Shown: in pieces, positions 45,072 to 53,080 of the stretch | Numbering within the stretch: the stretch's first letter is position 1 | Layout: each line of letters starts with the position of its first letter | Origin: Euryarchaeota archaeon UBA171 | Lineage (GTDB): Archaea; Thermoplasmatota; Poseidoniia; Poseidoniales; Thalassarchaeaceae | Length of the DNA: 64,000 bases | Assembly (NCBI GenBank): GCA_002497295.1 | Contig: DANO01000018.1 | Span: 1 to 64,000 of the forward strand | Reading direction: 5' to 3' | Program-made: the position numbers and the translations under genes | Notes under the pieces: generated by a model | What the model was told of the DNA's origin: nothing | What the model saw: the letters and a program-made list of their open reading frames with translations, nothing else | The model's database searches: none

Positions 45072-46091
45072 CTATGGCCACCGAAGATGCTTCCGGTTGG
45101 ATGAGCAAGTCACAACATACTCGCCCGACGGCCCTGGAAGCGCCTCTAATGCGCCGCCACATTCTGGACAAATTGCTTGTTCGGCCAACTCTTCAACCCA
45201 GGCCCGGCGAGTTTCCATCTCGTCACCTTCCTCCCTCAGTCTTCTGAGTATCCTTTTCACGGGATCTGAAGGATTCAATCCTCTTTCCTGCCAAGGATCG
45301 ATTCCAATCGGCATCATTCCCCGTGCTTCGTCTAGCTCAAAATCTCCTTCTAGCGGAACATTGCCACTTCGGGCAATCGGTCTAATCAGAACATATGCTC
45401 CGAAGAAGCCCCCTACGTGAGCTAGATGAGCAATCCCCGTTGACTGCCCCAGACTTTCCACTTCGTACATGGTATAGATTTCAAATCCTAACTTGATTAG
45501 AGTGATCAGCCATACCGGCCATGCTTTGATTAGAAACAGCAGAGGGAACTCGATTTCGTCTCTCGGCCAACCCGCCATGTACGCACCAAGCAGTCCGAAT
45601 GCAGCGCCACTCGCTCCCAAAGATGCCGTCGGATCTCCGATATGAGTCCCGACCCATGAGACGTTACCCGCTAGAAGCCCGACAAAGTAGATCGCCATCC
45701 ATCTTTTACCCCCCAGTCGCTGTTCAAGAGGAACACCGACTAGCGCTATAACGAGAATATTGCTAAGAACATGGAACCAATCAGCATGGAGCCAACCCGC
45801 AGTAATCCATCTGTGAACCATACTAGGTTCGAAGGCAATAGCTGGTATCAACGAAAGAAATGCAATCGGCTCAAACGCTATTCCCAGTAAATCTACCCCG
45901 GCTTGGAAGAATGTAACTAGTAGTAGAGATAGAACAGTCGCAAGAGCAAGACTGACCCCTGAACGGACGGCATAGACATAGGGCCCGAATGCGAAAATCA
46001 AGAGAACACTGAGCGTGACAAAGTCGCCCGGCGTCAAGTCGCCCCAGTATATCTCCACACTTCTCCCCGGATCAAGACGGTTGAAGCCCAT
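45072..46091 (-). CDS. Rhomboid intramembrane serine protease with C-terminal zinc-ribbon-like tail
   Basis: Residues quoted count from the longest frame (start 46121); the ATG at 46091 avoids overlapping the divergent ccmAB gene. The catalytic Ser171 lies in G-A-S-G-A-A-F-G and His235 in A-H-V-G-G-F-F-G-A-Y. H-V-L-S-N (117-121) is the conserved H-x3-N of rhomboids. About seven membrane helices are seen. After them come ~90 soluble residues ending in C-P-E-C ... C-S-S-N-R-K-H, a small zinc-ribbon-like element. Substrates are probably single-pass membrane proteins, of which this window encodes several, but that link is inference. Confidence 0.9.
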   Translation of the reverse strand: MGFNRLDPGRSVEIYWGDLTPGDFVTLSVLLIFAFGPYVYAVRSGVSLALATVLSLLLVTFFQAGVDLLGIAFEPIAFLSLIPAIAFEPSMVHRWITAGWLHADWFHVLSNILVIALVGVPLEQRLGGKRWMAIYFVGLLAGNVSWVGTHIGDPTASLGASGAAFGLLGAYMAGWPRDEIEFPLLFLIKAWPVWLITLIKLGFEIYTMYEVESLGQSTGIAHLAHVGGFFGAYVLIRPIARSGNVPLEGDFELDEARGMMPIGIDPWQERGLNPSDPVKRILRRLREEGDEMETRRAWVEELAEQAICPECGGALEALPGPSGEYVVTCSSNRKHLRWP

Positions 46092-46120
46092 GAATAGCCC
46101 CTCCGGCCGTTTGCGGTGCA

Positions 46121-47548
46121 ATGAAAGGAACCTCCGCAGTGGGAGGGCATGTGTCGTACCCGGTGCTTCGCATCAAGGGGGCCACCGTGCTACGGGGTTC
46201 TCGGACTGTTGTGGAAGACATAGATCTCGATGTAATGTGTGGAGAAATACTGTGTCTAACAGGTCCAAATGGATCTGGAAAATCAACACTTTTGGAGACA
46301 CTCGCAGGGTTGCATAGTCCGAGATCCGGCGAGGTGGTGGTGCCTCTCCCTGATCAGGAATCAATACCTATTCGAGACTCAAGAGGTAGGAGAACTCCAG
46401 TACCCGGTCTTTCCATCGCACTGCAAACCGATGGTGCATGCTTGGATGAAACGGTGTTTGAGAGACTCAAAACTGCTTCCATGGTCGCTGGAAAATCGCT
46501 TACCGATGAAACAATCTATGCTGCCATGGAAAAGTGGGCGTTGTCTCATAGGTCTGACGACAGACTTGCAGTTCTGTCCCAAGGATTGAGGAAAAGGGTG
46601 TCAATACTTGCTGCAATACTTCCCGCTATACAATCCAGTGAACCGAGAATTGTACTTCTAGACGAGCCAAGTGAAGGTCTCGACTCCGCATCCCGGGATC
46701 TACTTCGTGAATCGATTTTTTCTCTTAGAGAGAAAGGCCATTCAGTTGTCATAGCGACACATGACGATGCCATAACTGAAATTTCTGACAGGAAAGTCGA
46801 CATATCTGCGAGGACGATATCGATATCCGGCTCGAATCATTCCGTTGATGACCCCCCGTTTAGAGATGCTGTCCCCATAAGCGGCGCAATATCAGCACTT
46901 GGTAGATGGATACTAGCTCTCGAGATGAGGAATCCAGTGGATACGGTCCAAAGAATAGTTCCAGCACTTCTAGCACTCTTCCTGCTTCGTTCGATAGGGT
47001 TGGATGCCATCTCAGACGGAGCACCCTCGTCACTCGCATTTTACATCCTGGCTCCTGCATTAATTGCGATCCTCGTACGACCTGCACTCATCGACCGTCT
47101 CAAAGAGCGACGCTCCGGAGATTGGTGGCGAGCCCATCTTGGTCGTTCCATAAGGCCCCTTTCATCAATAGTCGGCTCACCATGGATATTGCCGATTCCA
47201 TTGACCTATCTTTCCTTTATCATTCTCTCAAACGGCTCATCTGATATCGACCCCTCTGCATATGCGTGGTTATGGCTCCCAGCACTTTCCATGTTGGACA
47301 TAGGAGCTGCAGCAACTGCGATACATATGCTCGTGTCTGGGTTTGAACGAAGCACTGCAGTTGCAGCATCTCTGATGATGGCCATACTGATCTGGCCATT
47401 TCTTCTGCTGGTGGATGCTACAACCGAGATACTCTACCAAGGAATGTATTTTGACATTGGGTTCGATACGCCCTTGGGTCTGATCATATGCTCAAGTTTG
47501 ATCGCTGCATCAGTATGGGGTGCAGCCGTCATCATACCCGACGAATGA
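46121..47548 (+). CDS. CcmA-CcmB fusion: ABC heme exporter ATPase plus membrane domain
   Basis: 475 residues. The first ~235 are an ABC ATPase: Walker A G-P-N-G-S-G-K-S-T (48-56), signature L-S-Q-G-L-R-K-R, Walker B I-V-L-L-D-E-P-S-E-G-L-D and the His switch A-T-H-D-D. The rest has about six membrane helices, like CcmB. In bacteria these are separate proteins that, with CcmC and CcmD, release heme-loaded CcmE during cytochrome c maturation. The identity as CcmAB rather than a generic exporter rests on the ccmC gene 39 nt downstream and the ccmD-like gene after it. The first ATG (46121) is immediately opposite the rhomboid start region. Confidence 0.8.
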   Translation: MKGTSAVGGHVSYPVLRIKGATVLRGSRTVVEDIDLDVMCGEILCLTGPNGSGKSTLLETLAGLHSPRSGEVVVPLPDQESIPIRDSRGRRTPVPGLSIALQTDGACLDETVFERLKTASMVAGKSLTDETIYAAMEKWALSHRSDDRLAVLSQGLRKRVSILAAILPAIQSSEPRIVLLDEPSEGLDSASRDLLRESIFSLREKGHSVVIATHDDAITEISDRKVDISARTISISGSNHSVDDPPFRDAVPISGAISALGRWILALEMRNPVDTVQRIVPALLALFLLRSIGLDAISDGAPSSLAFYILAPALIAILVRPALIDRLKERRSGDWWRAHLGRSIRPLSSIVGSPWILPIPLTYLSFIILSNGSSDIDPSAYAWLWLPALSMLDIGAAATAIHMLVSGFERSTAVAASLMMAILIWPFLLLVDATTEILYQGMYFDIGFDTPLGLIICSSLIAASVWGAAVIIPDE

Positions 47549-47587
47549 AGGCATTGATTCATTCATGATGGCTGCGACGGGAAACTC

Positions 47588-48304
47588 ATGGTACGCATTC
47601 CCACCCAGGCCATTGCCTTGTTGGCATTGGGATCCGGAGGCTTAGTTGCAACCATATTCCTCGGAATCACGTGGGCCCCTGACGTCAATCCGAGCCAGTG
47701 GAGGGCTCCTGCTGCATATCGGATAATATTCCTCCACGTGCCCTTTGCCTGGACATCTTTTCTTGCTTTCGGCATGCTTTTTTGGGGATCATTGAGATGG
47801 TACCTGCGCCGCACTGAACGTTCATGGAGGTTAGTTCAAACCGGATCCGATTTGGGACTTCTATTCGGTATTGGAGTCATAACTTCAGGACCAATATGGG
47901 GCATGGCTGAATGGGGCGTTCCCTGGGATTGGGCCGATCTACGGCTCAATACCTTCGCGCTGCTCACCGCTCTTGCACTGTTCATCGTCATGGCGAGGAG
48001 ATCGCAACCGGATCACGATTCAACAAGGGATACTATAGCTGCAGTGGGGTTATTCGGATTCATACTAGTTCCCATCACGGCAGTAGCAACGACTCTGTAT
48101 CAGAAGAGACATCCTGGAGTGGTAATCATAGAAAGCGAGGATTCTGGACTCGATCCGGCCATCCGTGCAGTGATGATGGTAGGATTCATTTCCATCACGC
48201 TCCTATTCATCGGATTTACGATAATCTCTGACAAACTATATTCTGCAGAGGCTGAGATAGAATTGAACCTCAAGGCCCTCGATGAAATGAATGGGGGCGA
48301 GTGA
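47588..48304 (+). CDS. ccmC: CcmC heme handling/export protein
   Basis: 238 residues with six membrane helices. The tryptophan-rich heme-binding loop is W-G-M-A-E-W-G-V-P-W-D-W-A-D-L-R-L (104-120). The flanking heme ligands are His50 (F-L-H-V-P-F-A-W) and probably His175 (Y-Q-K-R-H-P-G). CcmC loads heme onto CcmE at the outer face. CcmE, CcmF, CcmG and CcmH are not in the window. The last 14 nt overlap the next small gene. Confidence 0.92.
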   Translation: MVRIPTQAIALLALGSGGLVATIFLGITWAPDVNPSQWRAPAAYRIIFLHVPFAWTSFLAFGMLFWGSLRWYLRRTERSWRLVQTGSDLGLLFGIGVITSGPIWGMAEWGVPWDWADLRLNTFALLTALALFIVMARRSQPDHDSTRDTIAAVGLFGFILVPITAVATTLYQKRHPGVVIIESEDSGLDPAIRAVMMVGFISITLLFIGFTIISDKLYSAEAEIELNLKALDEMNGGE

Positions 48305-48464
48305 ATTGACAGGGGAGACACACCTCATTGTAGCATACGTCATCTTGATCGGCTCTCTCGCACTTTATGGGAATTGGTTGCGGTCGAGATACCGCAATAT
48401 TGCAAATTCACGGGCCAGCACCCTTGAAGCCCGAACCCCCCACCCTCGTGATGGCGAGGACTGA
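48291..48464 (+). CDS. CcmD-like single-helix micro-protein
   Basis: 57 residues starting from ATG at 48291 inside the end of ccmC and stopping at 48464 inside the NMD3 start (TGATG). Residues 11-30 are one membrane helix (H-L-I-V-A-Y-V-I-L-I-G-S-L-A-L-Y), followed by a basic face N-W-L-R-S-R-Y-R. This is the size, topology and position of CcmD, the small protein that ties CcmC to CcmAB and CcmE. CcmD is poorly conserved, so the call depends on context. Confidence 0.7.
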   Translation: MGASELTGETHLIVAYVILIGSLALYGNWLRSRYRNIANSRASTLEARTPHPRDGED

Positions 48465-49522
48465 TGGCACAGGAGTTCTGTATCGTCTGCGGGGCCCCTC
48501 CGCCAGTATACGCTGGCCGACTTTGCGAGTCTTGCCTCCGAGATAGAACGCATCTATCCAAGATACCCGAACGTCTGCAGCAAGCGAGATGCTCGAAGTG
48601 CAGACTTCACAACGTGGGGAAGAGTTGGAGCGATAATGACGATCTATCGATAGCAGAAATTAGGGTTCAGGACCATCTTGAGATTCTAGCTGAAGCAAAG
48701 GACGTTGATGTCGGCCTCACCGTCGAGACAATTGACGATAGAACCTCCAGGATATCCATAGATGTCAGCGCAATGGTGCACGGCCTGTCATTCGATGACC
48801 AGCATACCGTCCTACTTCAGACAAGCGATACAATCTGTCAGACCTGCTCAAGAAAAGACGGTGCCTACTTCGAGGCAGAGTTCCAGATAAGGTCCGCGGG
48901 AAGGAGACTGTCCAAGGATGAAATAGGCGTCATCCGAAATACGCTGAATGAGATGCTGGGAGAAGGAACCAATGACCCTCTTTTCTTCATTACGAAAGAG
49001 GGCCCTGTTCAAGGGGGATGGGATCTTCAGCTGGGCTCTAAATCAATGGCAAGAATGTGGGCGAGGAGACTAGCGAGCCGTTTTGGAGGCACCATTAAGG
49101 AAACTTCTACTGTAATCGGCGTCAAAGATGGTGCAGAGGTAACACGTCTCACTGTTTCCTACAGGAAGCCCGCTTTCTCCATAGGAGACGTCCTCAGGCT
49201 AAAGGACAAACTCTGGATCGTCACCTCTTGGCAGAAAGATGGGCCCATCCTAGGTTCATTTTCCTCTAATCAAAGAAGCGGAAAGACGTGGAGGGACATG
49301 GAAAAATCATCTGTGGTATGCTCAACTAGCGATCAGATACCCGTTCAGATACTCGATCGCGACGCATCCGCAGCAGAAGTCCTGATACCAGGCGATTGGA
49401 AGATGGCCACCGTCGCCCTCCCGTTCGACTACGATGGAGAAAAGTCGATCCGTATTGGATTGATAGACCATCAATGGCTGGCAATCCCATATGCAGCGGG
49501 AGGAGGGCTCGGAGATGTCTGA
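48464..49522 (+). CDS. NMD3-family protein
   Basis: 352 residues. The N-terminal zinc-binding part has four C-x2-C pairs: C-I-V-C, C-E-S-C, C-S-K-C and later C-Q-T-C. Alpha/beta domains with F-E-A-E-F-Q-I-R and G-W-D-L-Q-L-G-S-K-S-M-A-R follow, as in archaeal NMD3 proteins. In eukaryotes Nmd3 escorts the pre-60S subunit out of the nucleus; the archaeal protein presumably acts in late large-subunit maturation. Its start overlaps the ccmD-like stop by 1 nt, and its end overlaps the next gene by 8 nt. Confidence 0.85.
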   Translation: MAQEFCIVCGAPPPVYAGRLCESCLRDRTHLSKIPERLQQARCSKCRLHNVGKSWSDNDDLSIAEIRVQDHLEILAEAKDVDVGLTVETIDDRTSRISIDVSAMVHGLSFDDQHTVLLQTSDTICQTCSRKDGAYFEAEFQIRSAGRRLSKDEIGVIRNTLNEMLGEGTNDPLFFITKEGPVQGGWDLQLGSKSMARMWARRLASRFGGTIKETSTVIGVKDGAEVTRLTVSYRKPAFSIGDVLRLKDKLWIVTSWQKDGPILGSFSSNQRSGKTWRDMEKSSVVCSTSDQIPVQILDRDASAAEVLIPGDWKMATVALPFDYDGEKSIRIGLIDHQWLAIPYAAGGGLGDV

Positions 49523-50552
49523 CCCGATTGAACTTCTAGCGCAGCATGACAAGCAGGACATGGCGGGGTTCACCCGTGGTTTCGTAGACGATCTGGAAAA
49601 CGCCTTTCAGAAGGATATCGGAATTATTGGCGATGATGACTGGGTCGGTGTCCTGTGTATCGGAATGGGCGGCTCAGGTGCGGGCGGGACGTTTCTAACA
49701 TCCATCGCAGATAGGCAGGCAGGGCTTCCCGTACTCCATTGGAGGGACTACGGACTCCCATCTTGGTGGGGACCGGAATGGCTCATCATCGCAACCTCAT
49801 ATTCTGGGAATACAGAGGAGACCTTGGGTGGAGTATCAAAGGCCCTGGAAGAGGGAGGCAGCGTCATCGGAATATCCTCCGGGGGCAAACTGGAGGAGCT
49901 ACTTTCAGACAGAGAGGATGCAGTGCACATCGCAGTTCCCAGCGGCCAGATGCCGAGATCGGCCTTTGGCCATCTCATCGGCACCCAACTCTCCTTACTC
50001 TGGTCTATGGGGCTCCTCCCGGCTCCGAAGGACGAAGATATCGGTGACATGATCGGCAGATTGAGACAACTCTCTTCGGATTGGGACCCATCGACAGGAT
50101 CAACACTGGCATATGAGATTGCTAAATCGATTGGCGAGAACGGCATCGGCATAGTGTCTCCGAGCATAATAGGGTGCGCTGCTCGTAGATTTGTAAGCCA
50201 ACTGAATGAGAATTCAAGTCTATTCGCCCGCTCCTCAGAGGTACCTGAGATGAACCACAATGAGATAATTCCGTGGACAGAGCGAGCATCGGAGAACCAA
50301 GCGCTAGTAATAATCCATTCCAGCCTCTCAAAAGATAGAACCTCATCGAGAATGAAGTGGTTCGAGGAGCACTCTGGCGACACAGCAAGAGTGATTCTGA
50401 ATGCCACGGGAGAAACTCTTGTCGAGCAGTTGCTCGGCCTAGCGCACATCACTGATTGGATCAGCATAATGCTGGCGGTTTCTCGCGGCGTAGACCCGTC
50501 CGAGATGGCTGCTATTCCCTTGCTCAAGGCACATCTTGAAGAGATTCAGTAA
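49515..50552 (+). CDS. Bifunctional phosphoglucose/phosphomannose isomerase
   Basis: 345 residues from the ATG at 49515; the longer frame from 49491 is less likely since GGAGGG precedes this ATG at good distance. Two SIS folds show G-M-G-G-S-G-A-G-G, the phosphate loop T-S-Y-S-G-N-T-E-E-T and the active-site segment E-M-N-H-N-E-I-I-P-W. This archaeal-type enzyme interconverts fructose 6-phosphate with glucose 6-phosphate and mannose 6-phosphate. It could feed sugar nucleotides for the surface glycosylation implied by the glycosyltransferase at 15.8 kb. Confidence 0.9.
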   Translation: MSDPIELLAQHDKQDMAGFTRGFVDDLENAFQKDIGIIGDDDWVGVLCIGMGGSGAGGTFLTSIADRQAGLPVLHWRDYGLPSWWGPEWLIIATSYSGNTEETLGGVSKALEEGGSVIGISSGGKLEELLSDREDAVHIAVPSGQMPRSAFGHLIGTQLSLLWSMGLLPAPKDEDIGDMIGRLRQLSSDWDPSTGSTLAYEIAKSIGENGIGIVSPSIIGCAARRFVSQLNENSSLFARSSEVPEMNHNEIIPWTERASENQALVIIHSSLSKDRTSSRMKWFEEHSGDTARVILNATGETLVEQLLGLAHITDWISIMLAVSRGVDPSEMAAIPLLKAHLEEIQ

Positions 50553-51157
50553 ATCGGCCCCATCACCATTCTCGGGTCAGGATATTTGGCAAGCGCCTCT
50601 TCTCTGTGCGCAGGATCGACTACCCCTGGCATGTCATGGGTTCCAGGATCGGACCACGACAGCTGAAAGTGGACATGAGGGTCCCAGCCGCCATTCTCAT
50701 GTTTATCGCCCATCCAGCAAATCACCTCGCCTCTCGATATCTTTTGCCCTACTTCTTTGCCAGCAATCGAATCTGAATTCAGATGCCCGTAAAGAGCCCA
50801 TATAGGACGGTCCCCGATGAAATGTTTGGTGATCAATACATTCCCATAATCTCCATCAGCTGGATTGTATCCAAAGTACGATACCACCCCTTGTTCAAAT
50901 GCCATGCAAGGAGTCCCTACCGGACCTCCGATATCTATGCCAATGTGTAGGAATCTGCCATCAGAGAAGAGATCTGTAGAATACATGCCGGGCCGCAACT
51001 CGTCATATCTGCCAATGTCAAATTCGAATTCAGAGGGCGCATATTCGCCTGTCGTAAAATCTCTTACTTCGTACTCTTCTGGGAGATTCACTATTGGATG
51101 ATAATCGCCATGAAAAATATCAACCATGTATTCTCTGAGTGTGTCAATCTTCATCAA
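50546..51157 (-). CDS. M23-type metallopeptidase domain protein without signal peptide
   Basis: 203 residues with the LytM/M23 zinc site: H-I-G-I-D (His and Asp), a later L-Y-G-H-L and H-V-H-F with the last His ligand. There is no signal peptide or membrane segment, so it is probably cytoplasmic. M23 enzymes usually cut peptidoglycan cross-links, which archaea lack, so the substrate must be different. The start overlaps the end of rmuC by 14 nt and the end overlaps the convergent PGI/PMI by 7 nt. Confidence 0.8.
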   Translation of the reverse strand: MMKIDTLREYMVDIFHGDYHPIVNLPEEYEVRDFTTGEYAPSEFEFDIGRYDELRPGMYSTDLFSDGRFLHIGIDIGGPVGTPCMAFEQGVVSYFGYNPADGDYGNVLITKHFIGDRPIWALYGHLNSDSIAGKEVGQKISRGEVICWMGDKHENGGWDPHVHFQLSWSDPGTHDMPGVVDPAHREEALAKYPDPRMVMGPIY

Positions 51158-52346
51158 CTATGGCATACGGTTGGGATTCTATTTCCTTTGGCTCTGGAAG
51201 TTTCCCTAAAGTTTCTGAAACTTTCAGTTGATCTAATTTCCTCGCTTGAGGAAGAACCCTAGATTCATACGAGCGCATTGTTTCATTGTACTTCTTTGTA
51301 GCATGATCCAAGTGAGTTCCCATTTTCATCATATGAGATATCATTGTTTCAACTCGATTATACATCTCCTCGGTAACCTCGTAAATTGTAGAAGCGGACT
51401 GACTGAATTCATATTGTTTCCAGTAGAGGGCCACAGTCCGCAACAGTCCCAGCATGGTCACGGGAGTAGCAATCAATACTTTCTTACTCATTGCGTAATC
51501 CATGAGATTCGGATTAGTAGTGAAGGCTGAAGCAGCCATTGCCTCGCTAGGGATGAACATTATCACATGGTCGAAATCTCCCTCGATGGAATCCTGATAG
51601 GACTTAGCACTCAGTCTTGTTATTGTCTTCTTCATGGCTTCAGAATGTTCGTCAAGAAGTCTATTCTGCTCATCTCCGGGCCCCAATTCGACTGCTGAGA
51701 GGTAATGATGACCAATTGCTTTAGAATCGATTGGAATCACACCATCTTTCGGCAACCTAACGATATAATCGGGCCTCCCGGATTCTACTTTCTCTTGTTC
51801 AAAGAAGTCGACATGTTCAGTCATTCCTGCCATTTCAAATATCCTCCGAAGCTTAACTTCCCCCCATTTACCTCTTTCATTCGGTGAGGTGGTTAGGGTC
51901 GTAGCCAATGCAGTAGTCCGGAAACTAAGGTTCTCTGCCTTGTCTCCCAGATCTTTTAGCTGCCTCTTTATCGCCTCGTAAGCCCCCTTGCGTTCTGTCT
52001 CAATTTTTTGATTAGATTGAGATAATTTTTCCATTTCATCCCTAAGAGGCCTGATTAAATTTTCAACTTCGACTTTTCTTTTATCGATACCCTTCTCGGC
52101 CTCGGAATTGACTTTTCCAAGCCTTTCCTCCGCAAGTCTAAGGAAGTCCTCATTTTGCTTTCTTCCGATATCAGCGGCGATATTCTCCATTTGAATTTTC
52201 AAGGTTGACTCAGAAGCAGATTGAGCCTTCATCCGCTCCTCGGTACGAATCATGTCTCCTCTCATCCTTTGCATCGCTAAGAGCCAACCTATTGCCAAAC
52301 CAGACAACAATCCAATCAGGAGTATAGCTACTGTCGGAATATCCAC
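51144..52346 (-). CDS. rmuC: RmuC-family protein
   Basis: 400 residues: an N-terminal membrane helix (I-L-L-I-G-L-L-S-G-L-A-I-G-W-L-L), a long coiled coil (about 25-130), then the RmuC nuclease-like core with G-K-W-G-E-V-K-L-R-R-I, G-R-P-D-Y-I-V-R-L-P, I-P-I-D-S-K-A and F-I-P-S-E-A. In bacteria RmuC limits rearrangements at inverted repeats by an unclear mechanism. The D-S-K motif suggests a PD-(D/E)xK-type site. Co-transcribed with the M23 gene. Confidence 0.92.
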   Translation of the reverse strand: MDIPTVAILLIGLLSGLAIGWLLAMQRMRGDMIRTEERMKAQSASESTLKIQMENIAADIGRKQNEDFLRLAEERLGKVNSEAEKGIDKRKVEVENLIRPLRDEMEKLSQSNQKIETERKGAYEAIKRQLKDLGDKAENLSFRTTALATTLTTSPNERGKWGEVKLRRIFEMAGMTEHVDFFEQEKVESGRPDYIVRLPKDGVIPIDSKAIGHHYLSAVELGPGDEQNRLLDEHSEAMKKTITRLSAKSYQDSIEGDFDHVIMFIPSEAMAASAFTTNPNLMDYAMSKKVLIATPVTMLGLLRTVALYWKQYEFSQSASTIYEVTEEMYNRVETMISHMMKMGTHLDHATKKYNETMRSYESRVLPQARKLDQLKVSETLGKLPEPKEIESQPYAIVDED

Positions 52347-52457
52347 AAAGCACGACTAACATTGAGAGTAGATAAAGACATAGATGATGTCCATACTAAG
52401 GGAAGATAAGAATTAGAGAACCGTTTGCCGACTGTTGTGCGAACAAAGCATCTTGCG

Positions 52458-53069
52458 ATGAGAATCTCGAAATTAGATGATTTCACCTCGCCAATGATCG
52501 AACTTGAACAGTATACTACCAAGGGAAACTTAGCAGCCAGATGGATACGCCTCGCGAAGGATATGGGAGACATTCCAATGGGCTGCACAGTAGCAGATCT
52601 AGGATGTGGTACGGGTGTATTGGGGCTTGGCGCGTTGTTTTGCGGCGCTTCGAATGCAATTATGATCGATATCGATCAATCTGCGTTAGACATAGTGTAC
52701 AATAATGCAGGCAGCGAAGGATTCTCCAAGAATATCGAAATTATCTGCTCTGATGTTGCTGCAGTGACTCTTGAGCATACGGATCTCATACTCTGCAACC
52801 CCCCGTGGGGAACACAAAAGATGGGTGCCGATGCACCATTCTTGGAAGCCATCAGAAATGCTGGTGTGCCAGCATACATGCTCCATTCCAGTGATGCTAA
52901 GCATGTAGCGGCAAGATTTGATTCATGGGGCTGGCACGTCCATGAGGTATTCAGTGCGCAATTCGATCTGGGTTCTTCACACACCCATCATACAAGGAGA
53001 CGAGTGATGACCCAAGCCACTCTCTGGAGGCTCCTACCACCGGATGCAACATCGCCGGACCGTTCATAG
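52458..53069 (+). CDS. METTL5-like adenine-N6 RNA methyltransferase
   Basis: 203 residues from the ATG at 52458; a TTG at 52425 is in frame. The pattern L-E-Q-Y-T-T near the start, A-D-L-G-C-G-T-G-V-L for SAM and the catalytic loop C-N-P-P-W-G-T-Q-K-M-G-A-D-A-P-F-L are those of METTL5 and its archaeal relatives. Human METTL5 puts m6A on 18S rRNA; the archaeal enzyme is expected to modify 16S rRNA. The end lies 11 nt before the Csl4-RRM gene. Confidence 0.88.
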   Translation: MRISKLDDFTSPMIELEQYTTKGNLAARWIRLAKDMGDIPMGCTVADLGCGTGVLGLGALFCGASNAIMIDIDQSALDIVYNNAGSEGFSKNIEIICSDVAAVTLEHTDLILCNPPWGTQKMGADAPFLEAIRNAGVPAYMLHSSDAKHVAARFDSWGWHVHEVFSAQFDLGSSHTHHTRRRVMTQATLWRLLPPDATSPDRS

Positions 53070-53080
53070 GCGACTCTCAG

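Noticed and set aside
49748..50527. 259-codon minus-strand open frame opposite PGI/PMI
   Set aside because: It is a shadow of a well-motifed isomerase gene, Ser-rich with no recognisable fold.
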